Assembly (NCBI GenBank): GCA_903831545.1 | Contig: CAIKYI010000079.1 | Coordinates: forward strand, 1-6,060 | Direction of reading: 5' to 3' | Length of the DNA: 6,060 nt | Source of the DNA: an uncultured Methylobacter sp. | GTDB taxonomy: Bacteria > Pseudomonadota > Gammaproteobacteria > Methylococcales > Methylomonadaceae | Shown: positions 1-6,060 of the stretch, piece by piece | Layout of the letters: the number at the start of each line of letters is the position of its first letter | Numbering within the stretch: position 1 is the stretch's first letter | Position numbers and translations under genes: made by a program | Notes under the pieces: model-generated | Database searches by the model: none | Told to the model about the DNA's origin: nothing | The model's input: the letters and a program-made list of their open reading frames with translations, nothing else

Positions 1-983
1 TGAAGTAAATAATCTGCCTTTCGCTGGTCACTGCTATGGGTTTTATTGGTTCTGAATTTATTGCCGTTCAAGGCATTGAGCAGGCCAGTCTCTGTTAACA
101 GGGCAAAGGCCTCGGTGTCCGGGATTTGGTTGGAAATGCCGTTTAACCAGGCGTTTAAAGCACTGTAGTGCAGCTCAAAACATTGCGTATAGCTGGACTT
201 GAATTTGTCTTCGGCAAAACAAGTCCGCAATAAACTGACAGACGTTTGCAGCTGACTTTTGGCTAAATCTGCCGCAGCGTGTAATTCATTTAAAATATCA
301 TCAAGGTTCTGGGTCAGCGGCACAACATGAAGTTGTGAATGGGTAGTAAAACCATTGCCCGGGAACTGGGCAAGACTTGCAAGAAGTTCGTCTGGCGTTT
401 TACAGGCTGCTGTTAATACGCCAACTTCCCATGCTGAGCGCTGATAAATTTGTTTGCGCCAAAAATCATCCGCGCAAGCTTGTTTAATCAGTTCCAGATC
501 GCTGGTTAATTCCACATCGAATAATTGCCCGCTCTCAAGAGCATGCTCTTTCAATACCCTTTGACAAAAACCATGAATGGTAAAAATGCTCGCCTGATCA
601 ATATCCAGTAATGCCTTGGCTAAACGTTGCTGAATGACTGCCTGTTCTATTTCAAGGGTAGCTAACCATTCAGTAATTGTTTTATCGGTTTGTCGGGTAG
701 GTAAATAATGTGCTTGTGGATTATCTGTAGCATGTCGAAGGGCAATTTCTACAGCGAACTTGGCTTCAGCCAATCTGACGCGGACTCTGTCTTTAAGTTC
801 CTCTGTTGCGGCTTTAGTGAACGTTACGACTAATATTTGCTCAATCGCAATATCCTGTTCGACGACAAAACGTAACACCAGCATGGCTATTGCGTATGTT
901 TTACCGGTGCCGGCACTGGCTTCAATCAGGTTGACCCCTTTAAGTAAGCTTGTGTGTACCGAATCGAAATTGGAAATGGTCAT
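1..983 (-). CDS. recB: RecB, exodeoxyribonuclease V beta subunit (N-terminal part, cut by left edge)
   Basis: RecB is the 3'-5' helicase and nuclease subunit of RecBCD, which processes double-strand breaks and loads RecA. Only the first 327 residues are in the window, out of roughly 1,200 in the family, so the later helicase motifs and the C-terminal nuclease domain lie off the left edge. Visible UvrD/Rep superfamily 1 motifs are Walker A AGTGKT at residues 24-29 (preceded by IEAS), motif Ia TFTKAAT at 54-60 and the RecB-typical TIHGFCQR at 135-142. The reading frame has no stop. The ATG at 983 is well fixed: an in-frame TAA lies at 1002-1004, and an AAGG ribosome binding site lies 7 bases upstream. 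The upstream gene is a TSUP permease, not recC. Identity rests on motif recognition and is very likely. Confidence 0.95.
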   Translation of the reverse strand, partial: MTISNFDSVHTSLLKGVNLIEASAGTGKTYAIAMLVLRFVVEQDIAIEQILVVTFTKAATEELKDRVRVRLAEAKFAVEIALRHATDNPQAHYLPTRQTDKTITEWLATLEIEQAVIQQRLAKALLDIDQASIFTIHGFCQRVLKEHALESGQLFDVELTSDLELIKQACADDFWRKQIYQRSAWEVGVLTAACKTPDELLASLAQFPGNGFTTHSQLHVVPLTQNLDDILNELHAAADLAKSQLQTSVSLLRTCFAEDKFKSSYTQCFELHYSALNAWLNGISNQIPDTEAFALLTETGLLNALNGNKFRTNKTHSSDQRKADYLL

Positions 984-990
984 GTATAAA

Positions 991-994
991 CCTT
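991..994 (-). promoter_or_regulatory. Ribosome binding site of recB
   Basis: The minus strand reads AAGG, 7 bases before the ATG at 983. With the in-frame stop at 1002-1004 it leaves the ATG at 983 as the only reasonable start. Confidence 0.7.
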
Positions 995-1053
995 GTGCAA
1001 TTTATGAGCTTGATAGATTACAGCAAAAGTTATAAGGGGAAGAAACATTGTAG

Positions 1054-1074
1054 CGCCGTATACAGTATATGGCG
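1054..1074. repeat. Stem-loop upstream of recB
   Basis: The arms 1054-1062 and 1066-1074 pair over nine positions around a three-base loop (CAG), with one G-T pair (1058 with 1070). It lies about 70-90 bases upstream of the recB start. No T-run follows it on the minus strand, so it is not a classical terminator. Its right arm overlaps one arm of another inverted repeat (1070-1076 with 1103-1109), so the two structures cannot form together. Confidence 0.6.
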
Positions 1075-1177
1075 GCGCAATTCGTAGCAATACTTGCCAA
1101 GTGCCGCCAACAAACAACGCTACGAGTAAACCTGACGAGGCAGCGGTTAAGCGCTTGGGTAGATGCCAATGCGTGCA

Positions 1178-1197
1178 GGAGGCGGATAAATGCCTCC
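1178..1197. repeat. GC-rich stem-loop downstream of the TSUP gene
   Basis: GGAGGC (1178-1183) and GCCTCC (1192-1197) form a perfect six-base stem, extendable by one G-T pair, with a short AT-rich loop. On the transcribed minus strand it begins 30 bases after the permease stop codon. No T-tract follows, so it looks more like a REP-type or mRNA-end-protecting hairpin than an intrinsic terminator, though a weak terminator role is possible. Confidence 0.5.
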
Positions 1198-1227
1198 CTC
1201 CAACAAGTTCAAAGTTCGCAAACAGTT

Positions 1228-2037
1228 TTATTGCAATACAAATTTGAGGCCGATTAACAAAAGGATGGAGGCTAAAATTGGACGCAAGAATCTCTCGGGA
1301 ATCTTGGCGCTCAGATGACTACCCACCCAGATGCCCGGCAAAGAACCAATCAGCAGACTGCCCAGTAACACCAAATCCACATTACCCAAACTGAGATGGC
1401 CAAGTCCTGCAACGGCGGTAAGGGGAATGGCATGAGCCAAATCAGTACCTACAATTTTAAGCGTGGTCATTCGGGGATACAGAAAGAGTAGCGCAACCGT
1501 ACCCAATGCACCTGCACCTACTGACGACAGGGTCACTAAAACCCCCAGCACTGCACCGATCAGAATTGTTGCCGGTATTTGCAGATGCTTAAAGCGGCCG
1601 GTATTTTCCGGTGTGCTATGCTCATCATCAATAGGGTTAAGCTTTGCAGATCGGCTTAATAGCACGCTACGAACGATCAGGGACACTGCTGTCAACAGCA
1701 ATGCAATACCTAAGGTAAAAGTAATTGCGCCTGTGGTTTCTTTGCCGATGGAGCTTAAATATTTAAGTACATACAAGGTAGTCAAGGCAAAAGGAATACT
1801 GCCCAACGCCAGCCAGCCAACAATTTTCCAGTCTACCGAGCTATGCTTGTTGTGATGCACCCAGACGCCACCGGTTTTGGTAATGGCCGCAAACAAAAGG
1901 TCGGTGCCCACCGCGACGGCAGGTTTAAAGCCAAACAGGAACACCAGTAATGGCGTCATTAGCGAACCACCACCTACGCCGGTCACGCCAACTAATAGTC
2001 CTACTGCAAAACCGGAAAAAGTGTATGCCCAATTCAT
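1228..2037 (-). CDS. TSUP-family (TauE/SafE) membrane permease
   Basis: This is a 269-residue polytopic inner-membrane protein of the TSUP/TauE-SafE family. Members move small anions, often sulfur compounds such as sulfite or sulfoacetate, but the substrate cannot be read here. The protein is almost wholly hydrophobic, with about eight predicted membrane segments and the internal duplication typical of the family. The first half carries GVGGGS (residues 20-25) and GTDLLFAA (from 44). The second half carries the matching SSVGAG (171-176) and GTDLAHAI (from 197). A charged loop near residues 128-150 separates the halves. I chose the ATG at 2037 over an in-frame ATG at 2079 because AAGGG lies 9 bases before it. 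The 2079 ATG touches the -10 box and would not be transcribed. It has its own promoter and no transport partner nearby. Confidence 0.9.
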   Translation of the reverse strand: MNWAYTFSGFAVGLLVGVTGVGGGSLMTPLLVFLFGFKPAVAVGTDLLFAAITKTGGVWVHHNKHSSVDWKIVGWLALGSIPFALTTLYVLKYLSSIGKETTGAITFTLGIALLLTAVSLIVRSVLLSRSAKLNPIDDEHSTPENTGRFKHLQIPATILIGAVLGVLVTLSSVGAGALGTVALLFLYPRMTTLKIVGTDLAHAIPLTAVAGLGHLSLGNVDLVLLGSLLIGSLPGIWVGSHLSAKIPERFLRPILASILLLIGLKFVLQ

Positions 2038-2046
2038 AAAAACTAG

Positions 2047-2051
2047 CCCTT
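2047..2051 (-). promoter_or_regulatory. Ribosome binding site of the TSUP permease
   Basis: AAGGG on the minus strand lies 9 bases before the ATG at 2037. The alternative ATG at 2079 has no comparable site, so this decides the start. Confidence 0.65.
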
Positions 2052-2077
2052 GCAATGATGCGTGTAAAAAGACGCAC

Positions 2078-2086
2078 ATTATAACA
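2078..2086 (-). promoter_or_regulatory. Extended -10 promoter of the TSUP permease
   Basis: The minus strand carries a perfect TATAAT (2078-2083) preceded by TG and one base (TG at 2085-2086), the extended -10 form that tolerates a weak -35. The hexamer 17 bases upstream, ACTGTT, is a poor -35 match. Transcription would begin near 2071, giving a leader of about 35 bases that contains the AAGGG site. A ten-base palindrome, AACAGCTGTT (2083-2092), overlaps the upstream edge of the -10 and could be a regulator site, though it may be chance. Confidence 0.6.
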
Positions 2087-2092
2087 GCTGTT

Positions 2093-2314
2093 GATTTGGC
2101 AACAGTTCTTATGACAAGAAAAAACGTCAGTAGTCGCTATTAAAATAGAAAATAAATGACTTAACTAGATGACTGAAAGACGAACTTTGCTTTTTATGGT
2201 GAAAGCCGGAAATTGGCAAGTATGCAGCGTTAAGGAAGAGGCTTGATTTGAGGGAGTTGACGACTATAAAGGGCGGGCTGCACGTCCCTGTGCAGGCTTG
2301 CTGGAACAATCGCC
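2093..2314. other. Spacer between the glycine-zipper gene and the TSUP promoter
   Basis: This AT-rich stretch of about 220 bases has no gene I can support. It contains a stem-loop at 2278-2295. The rest has no recognisable motif, repeat or coding signal. A 60-codon open frame on the minus strand (2127-2309) starts with TTG and lacks recognisable similarity, so I leave it out. Confidence 0.5.
2278..2295 (-). terminator. Possible terminator hairpin after the glycine-zipper lipoprotein gene
   Basis: CTGCAC (2278-2283) and GTGCAG (2290-2295) form a perfect six-base stem around a six-base loop. On the minus strand the stem begins about 20 bases after the lipoprotein stop. Downstream the strand reads CCCGCCCTTTATAG, which has only a short T-run. 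It is therefore a weak intrinsic terminator at best. Confidence 0.35.
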
Positions 2315-2710
2315 TTAGTTAACGATATGGTGTCCGCGGTTTCTCATGCAGTTGGAATAAGATCTTTTGTATTGTGCTTCCGATTCAAATCCCTGCTTGG
2401 CGCCCCCGCCTATGCCGCCAGCGGCAGCACCTATTGCTGCTCCGGTACCGGCGTTTCCTGCAATTGCACCCAAGGCCGCACCGCCGGCAGCACCGATTAA
2501 GCCGCCAACGCCAGCGCCTATGGCAGTTTCTTTTGCTGTGCCACCGGAAGCATGGCTGGCAAGATCTTTACACTCAGCCATATCCTGGTTAATTCTATAG
2601 GCATTAGGATCATTATAGGCATCAACAGTTGGCGTCCAGCCGCCCTGGCTGTAACATCCAGAGACGATGACACTGCTTATAAGAACGATGCCGGTTGTTA
2701 ATTTGTTCAT
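2315..2710 (-). CDS. Glycine-zipper lipoprotein of unknown function
   Basis: This is a 131-residue protein with a lipoprotein signal peptide: MNK, a hydrophobic stretch at residues 7-16, and the lipobox VSGC with the lipidated cysteine at 19. Residue 20 is Tyr, not Asp, so outer-membrane sorting is expected by the usual rule. The centre (about 63-105) is an almost pure Gly/Ala stretch with GxxxG spacing, as in glycine-zipper domains (the YMGG-like and 17-kDa-antigen/SlyB-type families). These domains are thought to pack as a membrane hairpin. Polar flanks carry one cysteine each (C47 and C121), which could form a disulfide in the periplasm. The ATG at 2710 has GAGGT 8 bases upstream. The role is not known; an envelope-stability or stress role is inferred from family resemblance only. 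It stands alone between two unrelated genes. Confidence 0.85.
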   Translation of the reverse strand: MNKLTTGIVLISSVIVSGCYSQGGWTPTVDAYNDPNAYRINQDMAECKDLASHASGGTAKETAIGAGVGGLIGAAGGAALGAIAGNAGTGAAIGAAAGGIGGGAKQGFESEAQYKRSYSNCMRNRGHHIVN

Positions 2711-2718
2711 TTTGGATT

Positions 2719-2723
2719 ACCTC
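2719..2723 (-). promoter_or_regulatory. Ribosome binding site of the glycine-zipper lipoprotein gene
   Basis: GAGGT on the minus strand lies 8 bases before the ATG at 2710. It is the best Shine-Dalgarno match in the window and supports this start. Confidence 0.7.
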
Positions 2724-2820
2724 GGGTAAAGTTGTTTTTTCTTTAAAATACTTCAGTTTTTATGAATAAAGAATGAATACCATAACACTCATCCTTAAAT
2801 AATTAATTGTCAGTTTACAG

Positions 2821-2896
2821 ATAGTTATAGCATAGATAATTCAAGCCCTTCATGCAATCAGCAATTTAAGTGCACTATAAAATCAATAGTTATAGC
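2821..2896. repeat. 11-base direct repeat around the end of the permease gene
   Basis: ATAGTTATAGC occurs at 2821-2831 and again at 2886-2896, with 54 bases between the copies. The second copy includes the TAA stop codon (2890-2892) of the FtsX-type permease. The enclosed bases have no terminal inverted repeats or coding content. It could be the trace of a small duplication or insertion, or chance in AT-rich DNA. Confidence 0.4.
2824..2832 (-). promoter_or_regulatory. Weak candidate promoter for the glycine-zipper gene
   Basis: The minus strand reads TGCTATAAC, an extended -10 form with five of six matches to TATAAT, but no good -35 lies 17 bases upstream. It would give a leader of about 105 bases. 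The spacer 2711-2889 is very AT-rich, so chance matches are expected; I saw no better candidate and no clear terminator for the preceding gene. Confidence 0.25.
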
Positions 2897-5394
2897 TGTC
2901 TTAAAACCTGGAGTGGCGATTTGTTAACCACATTTCTTACGCCCCAGCACCCGACAAGTCCCACGGTTAATGTGCCTGTTAGCGGCACAAAAAACCATAA
3001 ATAAACATTAACGCGATACTCGATATGCATGATTTGCGTGTACAAAGCATAGAGTATTATTTCCGAGATGACGACCGCTAACACTCCCGAAATAAATCCG
3101 AGCAGACTAAATTCGATCAGGTGGGTTTTTCTTAAAAAAACACGATGGGCACCCAGCGTCCGCATCAAGGCACCCTCATGAATGCGATTATCCAGCGTTG
3201 CGTAAACGGCGGCAAACAGCACCATAAAGCCGGCCAGCAATGCAAAATAAAGAAGGTAATTAATCGCTTCAGTCAATTGGCTTAGTATGGTTTTAAACTG
3301 GTTTAAAATTAAATCGACTTCCAGACTAGTGGTGCTTGGATATTTTTTGACCAATTCATTTAAAAAGTTCTTTTGGTTCTCAGGCAAGTAAAAACTGGTG
3401 ATAAAGGTGCTTGGAAAGGCATTTAGCGTTCCCGGCGAGAAGATCATATAAAAGTTTGGCTTCATGGTATCCCAGCGAAGATCGCGGATACTGGAAACAG
3501 TCGCTATAACCTGCTGACTGCCAATGGTAAAAGTCAGCGAGTCGCCCAGTTTTATTTTAAGACTGCTGGCCAGTTTCTGCTCGACAGAAACCAGCCCGCT
3601 TTGCTGGTCTTGCCACCAGTTTCCTTCAGTGATTTTATTGTCTTCGGGTAACGTTTGAGTCCAGGTCAGGCTTAATTCACGATGAGTGGCACTTTCGCCC
3701 TGAGTATCCTTGCTGACGATTTGCTGTACCGGTGTCGAATTGATGGCTACCAGGCGACCTCTTATGACTGGAAAAAACTGACTGCCATAAATTTTTTGTT
3801 GTTGCAGCTCTTGTTGGAAGTTTTTTTGCTGATCCGGAAAAATATTCAGGGCAAAGTGATTCGGCGCATTAACGGGTAACTGTTTTTGCCAGTCGTTAAT
3901 TAAGTCGGTACGTACCGTAAAGCTAAGTACCATAGCCACCAGCGTGAGACTGAAAGCCAATATTTGGCTGACACTGCCGCGACTGTTTTTTAGCAACCCC
4001 TGCAAACCCAAGCGCCAGGTCAGGCCAAGATGTGGCAACAGTCGTTGACAGAAACGGAGTAAAACATAAACCAGAAAACCAAGTAACACCAAGGCAGATA
4101 AACCGACGCCGATAATAGTGACGGTCATTTTGAGATCAGCAGTGTAGCGCCAGACCAGGACGCCGATAATAGCGATGGCTAAACCGTAAATCAGCCACGC
4201 ACTGCTGGGCAAGGGCTCCAGCTCACGACGCAAGACACGTAGCGGCGAAACTTTTTTAAGGCGCAATAATGGCGGTAACGCAAAACCCAACAAAACAGAC
4301 ATGCCGATAATAAACCCGAAAAAAATCGCCAAGAGACCGGGATTGGCGAGCTGCTGGGGTAACAGCGACTTTAAGAGATGAAACAGACCCAGTTGCGCAA
4401 ACCAGCCCAACAAACAGCCGATGCCACTGGCAAGCAAGCCCAACACAATAAACTGGGTTCCATAAAGCCAGAGAATTTCATTTTGTTTGCAACCCAGGCA
4501 ACGCAGAATCGCAGTAGCGTTAAAGTGCCGTTCTGTATAGCGCCGGGTTGCCATCGCAATAGCCACGCCGGATATTAAAATAACCATAATGCTGGATAAA
4601 CCCAGATAGCGTTCTGAGCGTTCCAGCGCTGAACCAAGCTCCGGGCGGTCTTCATGGATATCCATAATACGCTGGGACGGATTTAACTGCGGTTTAAGCC
4701 AGTGATTAAAATCAGTTAAATTTTTGGAATCACCGGCAAACTGAAAGAAATAATGCACATGACTGCCCGGTTGCAAAATACCGGTAGCCAGTAAATCATG
4801 GTCATTAATCATCACGCGCGGCGAAAAGCTGTAAAAATCGCCACGTTTGTCAGGTTCGTAACTAAGCACATGACTGACGGTAAGTTGTTTTTCACCGACC
4901 TGTAACAAGTCGCCCAGCTTAAGCTTTAGCGCAGACAGGATGCGTTTTTCAACCCAGGCGGTTCCAGGTTTTGGGCCGGTTTGTTCGATTGCTTCAGTTG
5001 CCGCCTGGTCGGTACCCTGAACAGTGGTTTTTAAAAAGCCCCGCAACGGATAAGTGGAACTGACTGCTTTAATGCTGGCCAGTAACAGCTCGTCATGCTC
5101 CATCAATACGCTTGTGAATTCAACCGTTTGCGCTTTAACGAGATTAAATTGTGTGGCTTTGGCAAGCCATTCTTCAGGAATCAGGTTTGGGCTTGAGATC
5201 GCCAAATCTGCGGCCATAAATTCTGCAGCCTGGGTGGTCATAGTGCGCTGCAAGCGGTCTGCAAACAGCGATATGGCCGTTGAACTGGTCACGGCAATGA
5301 TCAAGGCCAGTGTCAAAAGGGTTAGTTCACCGGAACGGCTGTCACGCCATAACAGTCGCAGGGCCAAATTAAAACGTGTGGTTAAGCTATTCAT
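2890..5394 (-). CDS. FtsX-family ABC transporter permease, YbbP-like
   Basis: This 834-residue inner-membrane permease matches the YbbP type: two FtsX repeats in one chain and about ten membrane segments (E. coli YbbP has 804 residues). Counted from the ATG at 5394, segments fall near 27-47, 267-283, 310-337, 355-377, 400-416, 423-447 and 474-494, then 711-732, 760-787 and 797-820. Large MacB-type extracytoplasmic domains lie at about 50-262 and 500-705. Each FtsX core has a cytoplasmic coupling motif (AILRCLG near 295, ALMRTLG near 742) and ends in a similar tail (SPLRVLRRE near 383, SPLQVLRQL at the C-terminus). It should pair with the ATPase upstream. The substrate is unknown; the type is thought to work on lipids or lipoproteins or by mechanotransmission. 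A GTG at 5418 in the same frame is possible. Neither start has a good ribosome site, and homology to the family (NSLTTRFNLALRLL) favours the ATG. Confidence 0.92.
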   Translation of the reverse strand: MNSLTTRFNLALRLLWRDSRSGELTLLTLALIIAVTSSTAISLFADRLQRTMTTQAAEFMAADLAISSPNLIPEEWLAKATQFNLVKAQTVEFTSVLMEHDELLLASIKAVSSTYPLRGFLKTTVQGTDQAATEAIEQTGPKPGTAWVEKRILSALKLKLGDLLQVGEKQLTVSHVLSYEPDKRGDFYSFSPRVMINDHDLLATGILQPGSHVHYFFQFAGDSKNLTDFNHWLKPQLNPSQRIMDIHEDRPELGSALERSERYLGLSSIMVILISGVAIAMATRRYTERHFNATAILRCLGCKQNEILWLYGTQFIVLGLLASGIGCLLGWFAQLGLFHLLKSLLPQQLANPGLLAIFFGFIIGMSVLLGFALPPLLRLKKVSPLRVLRRELEPLPSSAWLIYGLAIAIIGVLVWRYTADLKMTVTIIGVGLSALVLLGFLVYVLLRFCQRLLPHLGLTWRLGLQGLLKNSRGSVSQILAFSLTLVAMVLSFTVRTDLINDWQKQLPVNAPNHFALNIFPDQQKNFQQELQQQKIYGSQFFPVIRGRLVAINSTPVQQIVSKDTQGESATHRELSLTWTQTLPEDNKITEGNWWQDQQSGLVSVEQKLASSLKIKLGDSLTFTIGSQQVIATVSSIRDLRWDTMKPNFYMIFSPGTLNAFPSTFITSFYLPENQKNFLNELVKKYPSTTSLEVDLILNQFKTILSQLTEAINYLLYFALLAGFMVLFAAVYATLDNRIHEGALMRTLGAHRVFLRKTHLIEFSLLGFISGVLAVVISEIILYALYTQIMHIEYRVNVYLWFFVPLTGTLTVGLVGCWGVRNVVNKSPLQVLRQL

Positions 5395-5476
5395 AAAAGG
5401 TGTGTCCAAAGGTATCACGAAGGCACAAAGCGCGGGTAGGCTTAAAAATAATCTTTAGGAAATGCTTTACTAAACC
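5395..5476. other. Gap between ATPase and permease genes with a dispersed-repeat-like motif
   Basis: The 82 bases between the ATPase stop and the permease ATG contain CACGAAGGCACAAAG (plus strand, 5417-5431). It resembles a tandem CACGAAGG-type motif that I recall as common in intergenic DNA of several environmental bacteria. The resemblance is from memory and untested. The only ribosome-site-like bases before the ATG are GGA at 5405-5407, 10 bases away. I see no clear promoter or terminator. Confidence 0.4.
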
Positions 5477-6060
5477 CTAAGTCACTATACGTCCGGAATC
5501 CAGCTTAATAATCCGTTGGCAGCGGGCCGCAAGCGTCAGATCATGCGTCACCAGAATTAATGTCGTTTTATTCTCCTGATTCAGCTCAAACAGAAGTTCA
5601 ATAATATGCGCACCGGTTTTGCTGTCCAGGTTGCCGGTCGGCTCATCGGCAAACAATATCGCCGGTTTGGTGACAAAAGCCCTGGCCAGCGCCACCCGCT
5701 GTTGCTCGCCGCCGGAAAGTTTCTGCGGTGTATGCGTCAAGCGATGCGCAAGGCCGACTCTGGCCAATAAGGCGGTAGCCAGGACTTTGGCGTTTTTATT
5801 GCCGCATAATTCCAGGGGCAGCATCACGTTTTCCAGTGCGGTCAAGCCCTGTAGCAACTGAAAGGACTGAAAAACAAAACCAATCAGCTGGTTACGCATC
5901 GCCGCCCGACCGTCTTCATTCATCCCGGTTAAGCATTTTCCATTTAAGCGGATAGTCCCGGAAGTCGGCAAATCAAGCCCTGCCAGCAGACTGATCAAGG
6001 TTGATTTTCCTGAGCCGGACTCGCCAACGATCGCAATACTCTCACCAGATTTGATTATCA
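5477..6060 (-). CDS. ABC transporter ATPase, YbbA/LolD-type (N-terminus cut by right edge)
   Basis: This is the cytoplasmic ATPase that powers the FtsX-type permease encoded next. The C-terminal 193 residues are in the window. Members have about 225-230, so roughly the first 35 lie beyond the right edge. All hallmark motifs are intact: Walker A GESGSGKST (visible residues 12-20), Q-loop glutamine in FVFQ (64), signature LSGGEQQ (114-120), Walker B ILFADEP with catalytic E139, D-loop GNLDS, and H-loop histidine in VTHD (172). The stretch FQSFQLLQGLTALENVMLPL is typical of the LolD/MacB/YbbA branch. An in-frame TTG at 5998 is not the start, because it falls just after the Walker A lysine-serine-threonine and would remove the nucleotide-binding loop. 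The stop is TAG at 5477-5479. YbbA is favoured over LolD because the partner is a YbbP-like double permease. Confidence 0.93.
   Translation of the reverse strand, partial: IIKSGESIAIVGESGSGKSTLISLLAGLDLPTSGTIRLNGKCLTGMNEDGRAAMRNQLIGFVFQSFQLLQGLTALENVMLPLELCGNKNAKVLATALLARVGLAHRLTHTPQKLSGGEQQRVALARAFVTKPAILFADEPTGNLDSKTGAHIIELLFELNQENKTTLILVTHDLTLAARCQRIIKLDSGRIVT

Larger units (their letters stand above)
984..1227. other. Non-coding, inverted-repeat-rich spacer between the TSUP gene and recB
   Basis: This 244-base stretch has no credible gene on either strand. It holds several inverted repeats: a hairpin at 1054-1074, TGGCGGC/GCCGCCA (1070-1076 with 1103-1109), GTAGCG/CGCTAC (1050-1055 with 1118-1123), CGTAGC/GCTACG (1083-1088 with 1119-1124), ACTTGCCAAGT (1092-1102), AAGCGCTT (1149-1156) and GGAGGC/GCCTCC (1178-1183 with 1192-1197). 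It could be the 5' leader of recB, the 3' tail of the permease mRNA, or a REP/MITE-like dispersed element. I found no convincing -35/-10 pair for recB in it, so recB may be read from within this spacer by a weak promoter or by read-through. Confidence 0.6.

Noticed and set aside
760..1035. 91-codon plus-strand frame over the start of recB
   Set aside because: It is a shadow of recB, whose helicase motifs are clear on the opposite strand.
1054..1074. Possible LexA box (CTGT followed by an ACA) near recB
   Set aside because: The half-sites have the wrong spacing, about 10 bases instead of 8, and the match is incomplete.
1069..1257. 62-codon plus-strand frame in the spacer before recB
   Set aside because: It runs through several inverted repeats and into the 3' end of the TSUP gene, with no ribosome site or family signature.
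2127..2309. 60-codon minus-strand frame downstream of the lipoprotein gene
   Set aside because: It starts with TTG, lacks a properly spaced ribosome site, has no recognisable similarity and overlaps a hairpin.
2367..2600. Plus-strand open frames rich in Pro/Ala and in Arg/Gln opposite the lipoprotein gene
   Set aside because: They are the complement of the Gly/Ala zipper codons on the minus strand, with no ribosome site or recognisable domain.
5996..5998. TTG as the start of the ABC ATPase
   Set aside because: The frame stays open to the right edge and encodes an intact Walker A motif directly upstream, so the true start is outside the window.

Overview
The window looks like ordinary chromosomal DNA from a gammaproteobacterium of moderate GC content. 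The clues are a RecB of the RecBCD type, a YbbA/YbbP-type ABC exporter pair, and protein sequences that resemble those of environmental gammaproteobacteria. Methylococcales-like methanotrophs would fit, but that lineage guess is an impression and was not tested. All five genes I can support are on the minus strand. Read in the direction of transcription, the order runs from the right edge to the left.

Right part (5477-6060 and 2890-5394): the ATPase of an ABC transporter, cut by the window edge, is followed by its large FtsX-fold permease. Together they form a YbbA-YbbP-like pair with the layout of a LolCDE/MacB-type mechanotransmission transporter. The two genes are separated by an 82-base gap instead of the tight coupling expected for such a pair.

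Middle part (1228-2710): a small glycine-zipper lipoprotein (2315-2710) is followed by a TSUP/TauE-family membrane permease (1228-2037). The permease has a clear extended -10 promoter of its own. This promoter also shows that the upstream in-frame ATG at 2079 is not the start.

Left part (1-983): the N-terminal 327 residues of RecB (exodeoxyribonuclease V beta subunit), running off the left edge. A 244-base non-coding stretch (984-1227) separates it from the permease gene. This stretch is rich in inverted repeats, several of which exclude one another, and is the least explained part of the window.

No mobile-element gene, tRNA, rRNA, CRISPR array or phage gene is visible. I see no convincing new multi-gene system. 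The five genes look like four independent functions (DNA repair, anion transport, envelope lipoprotein, envelope ABC transport) that happen to share a strand.
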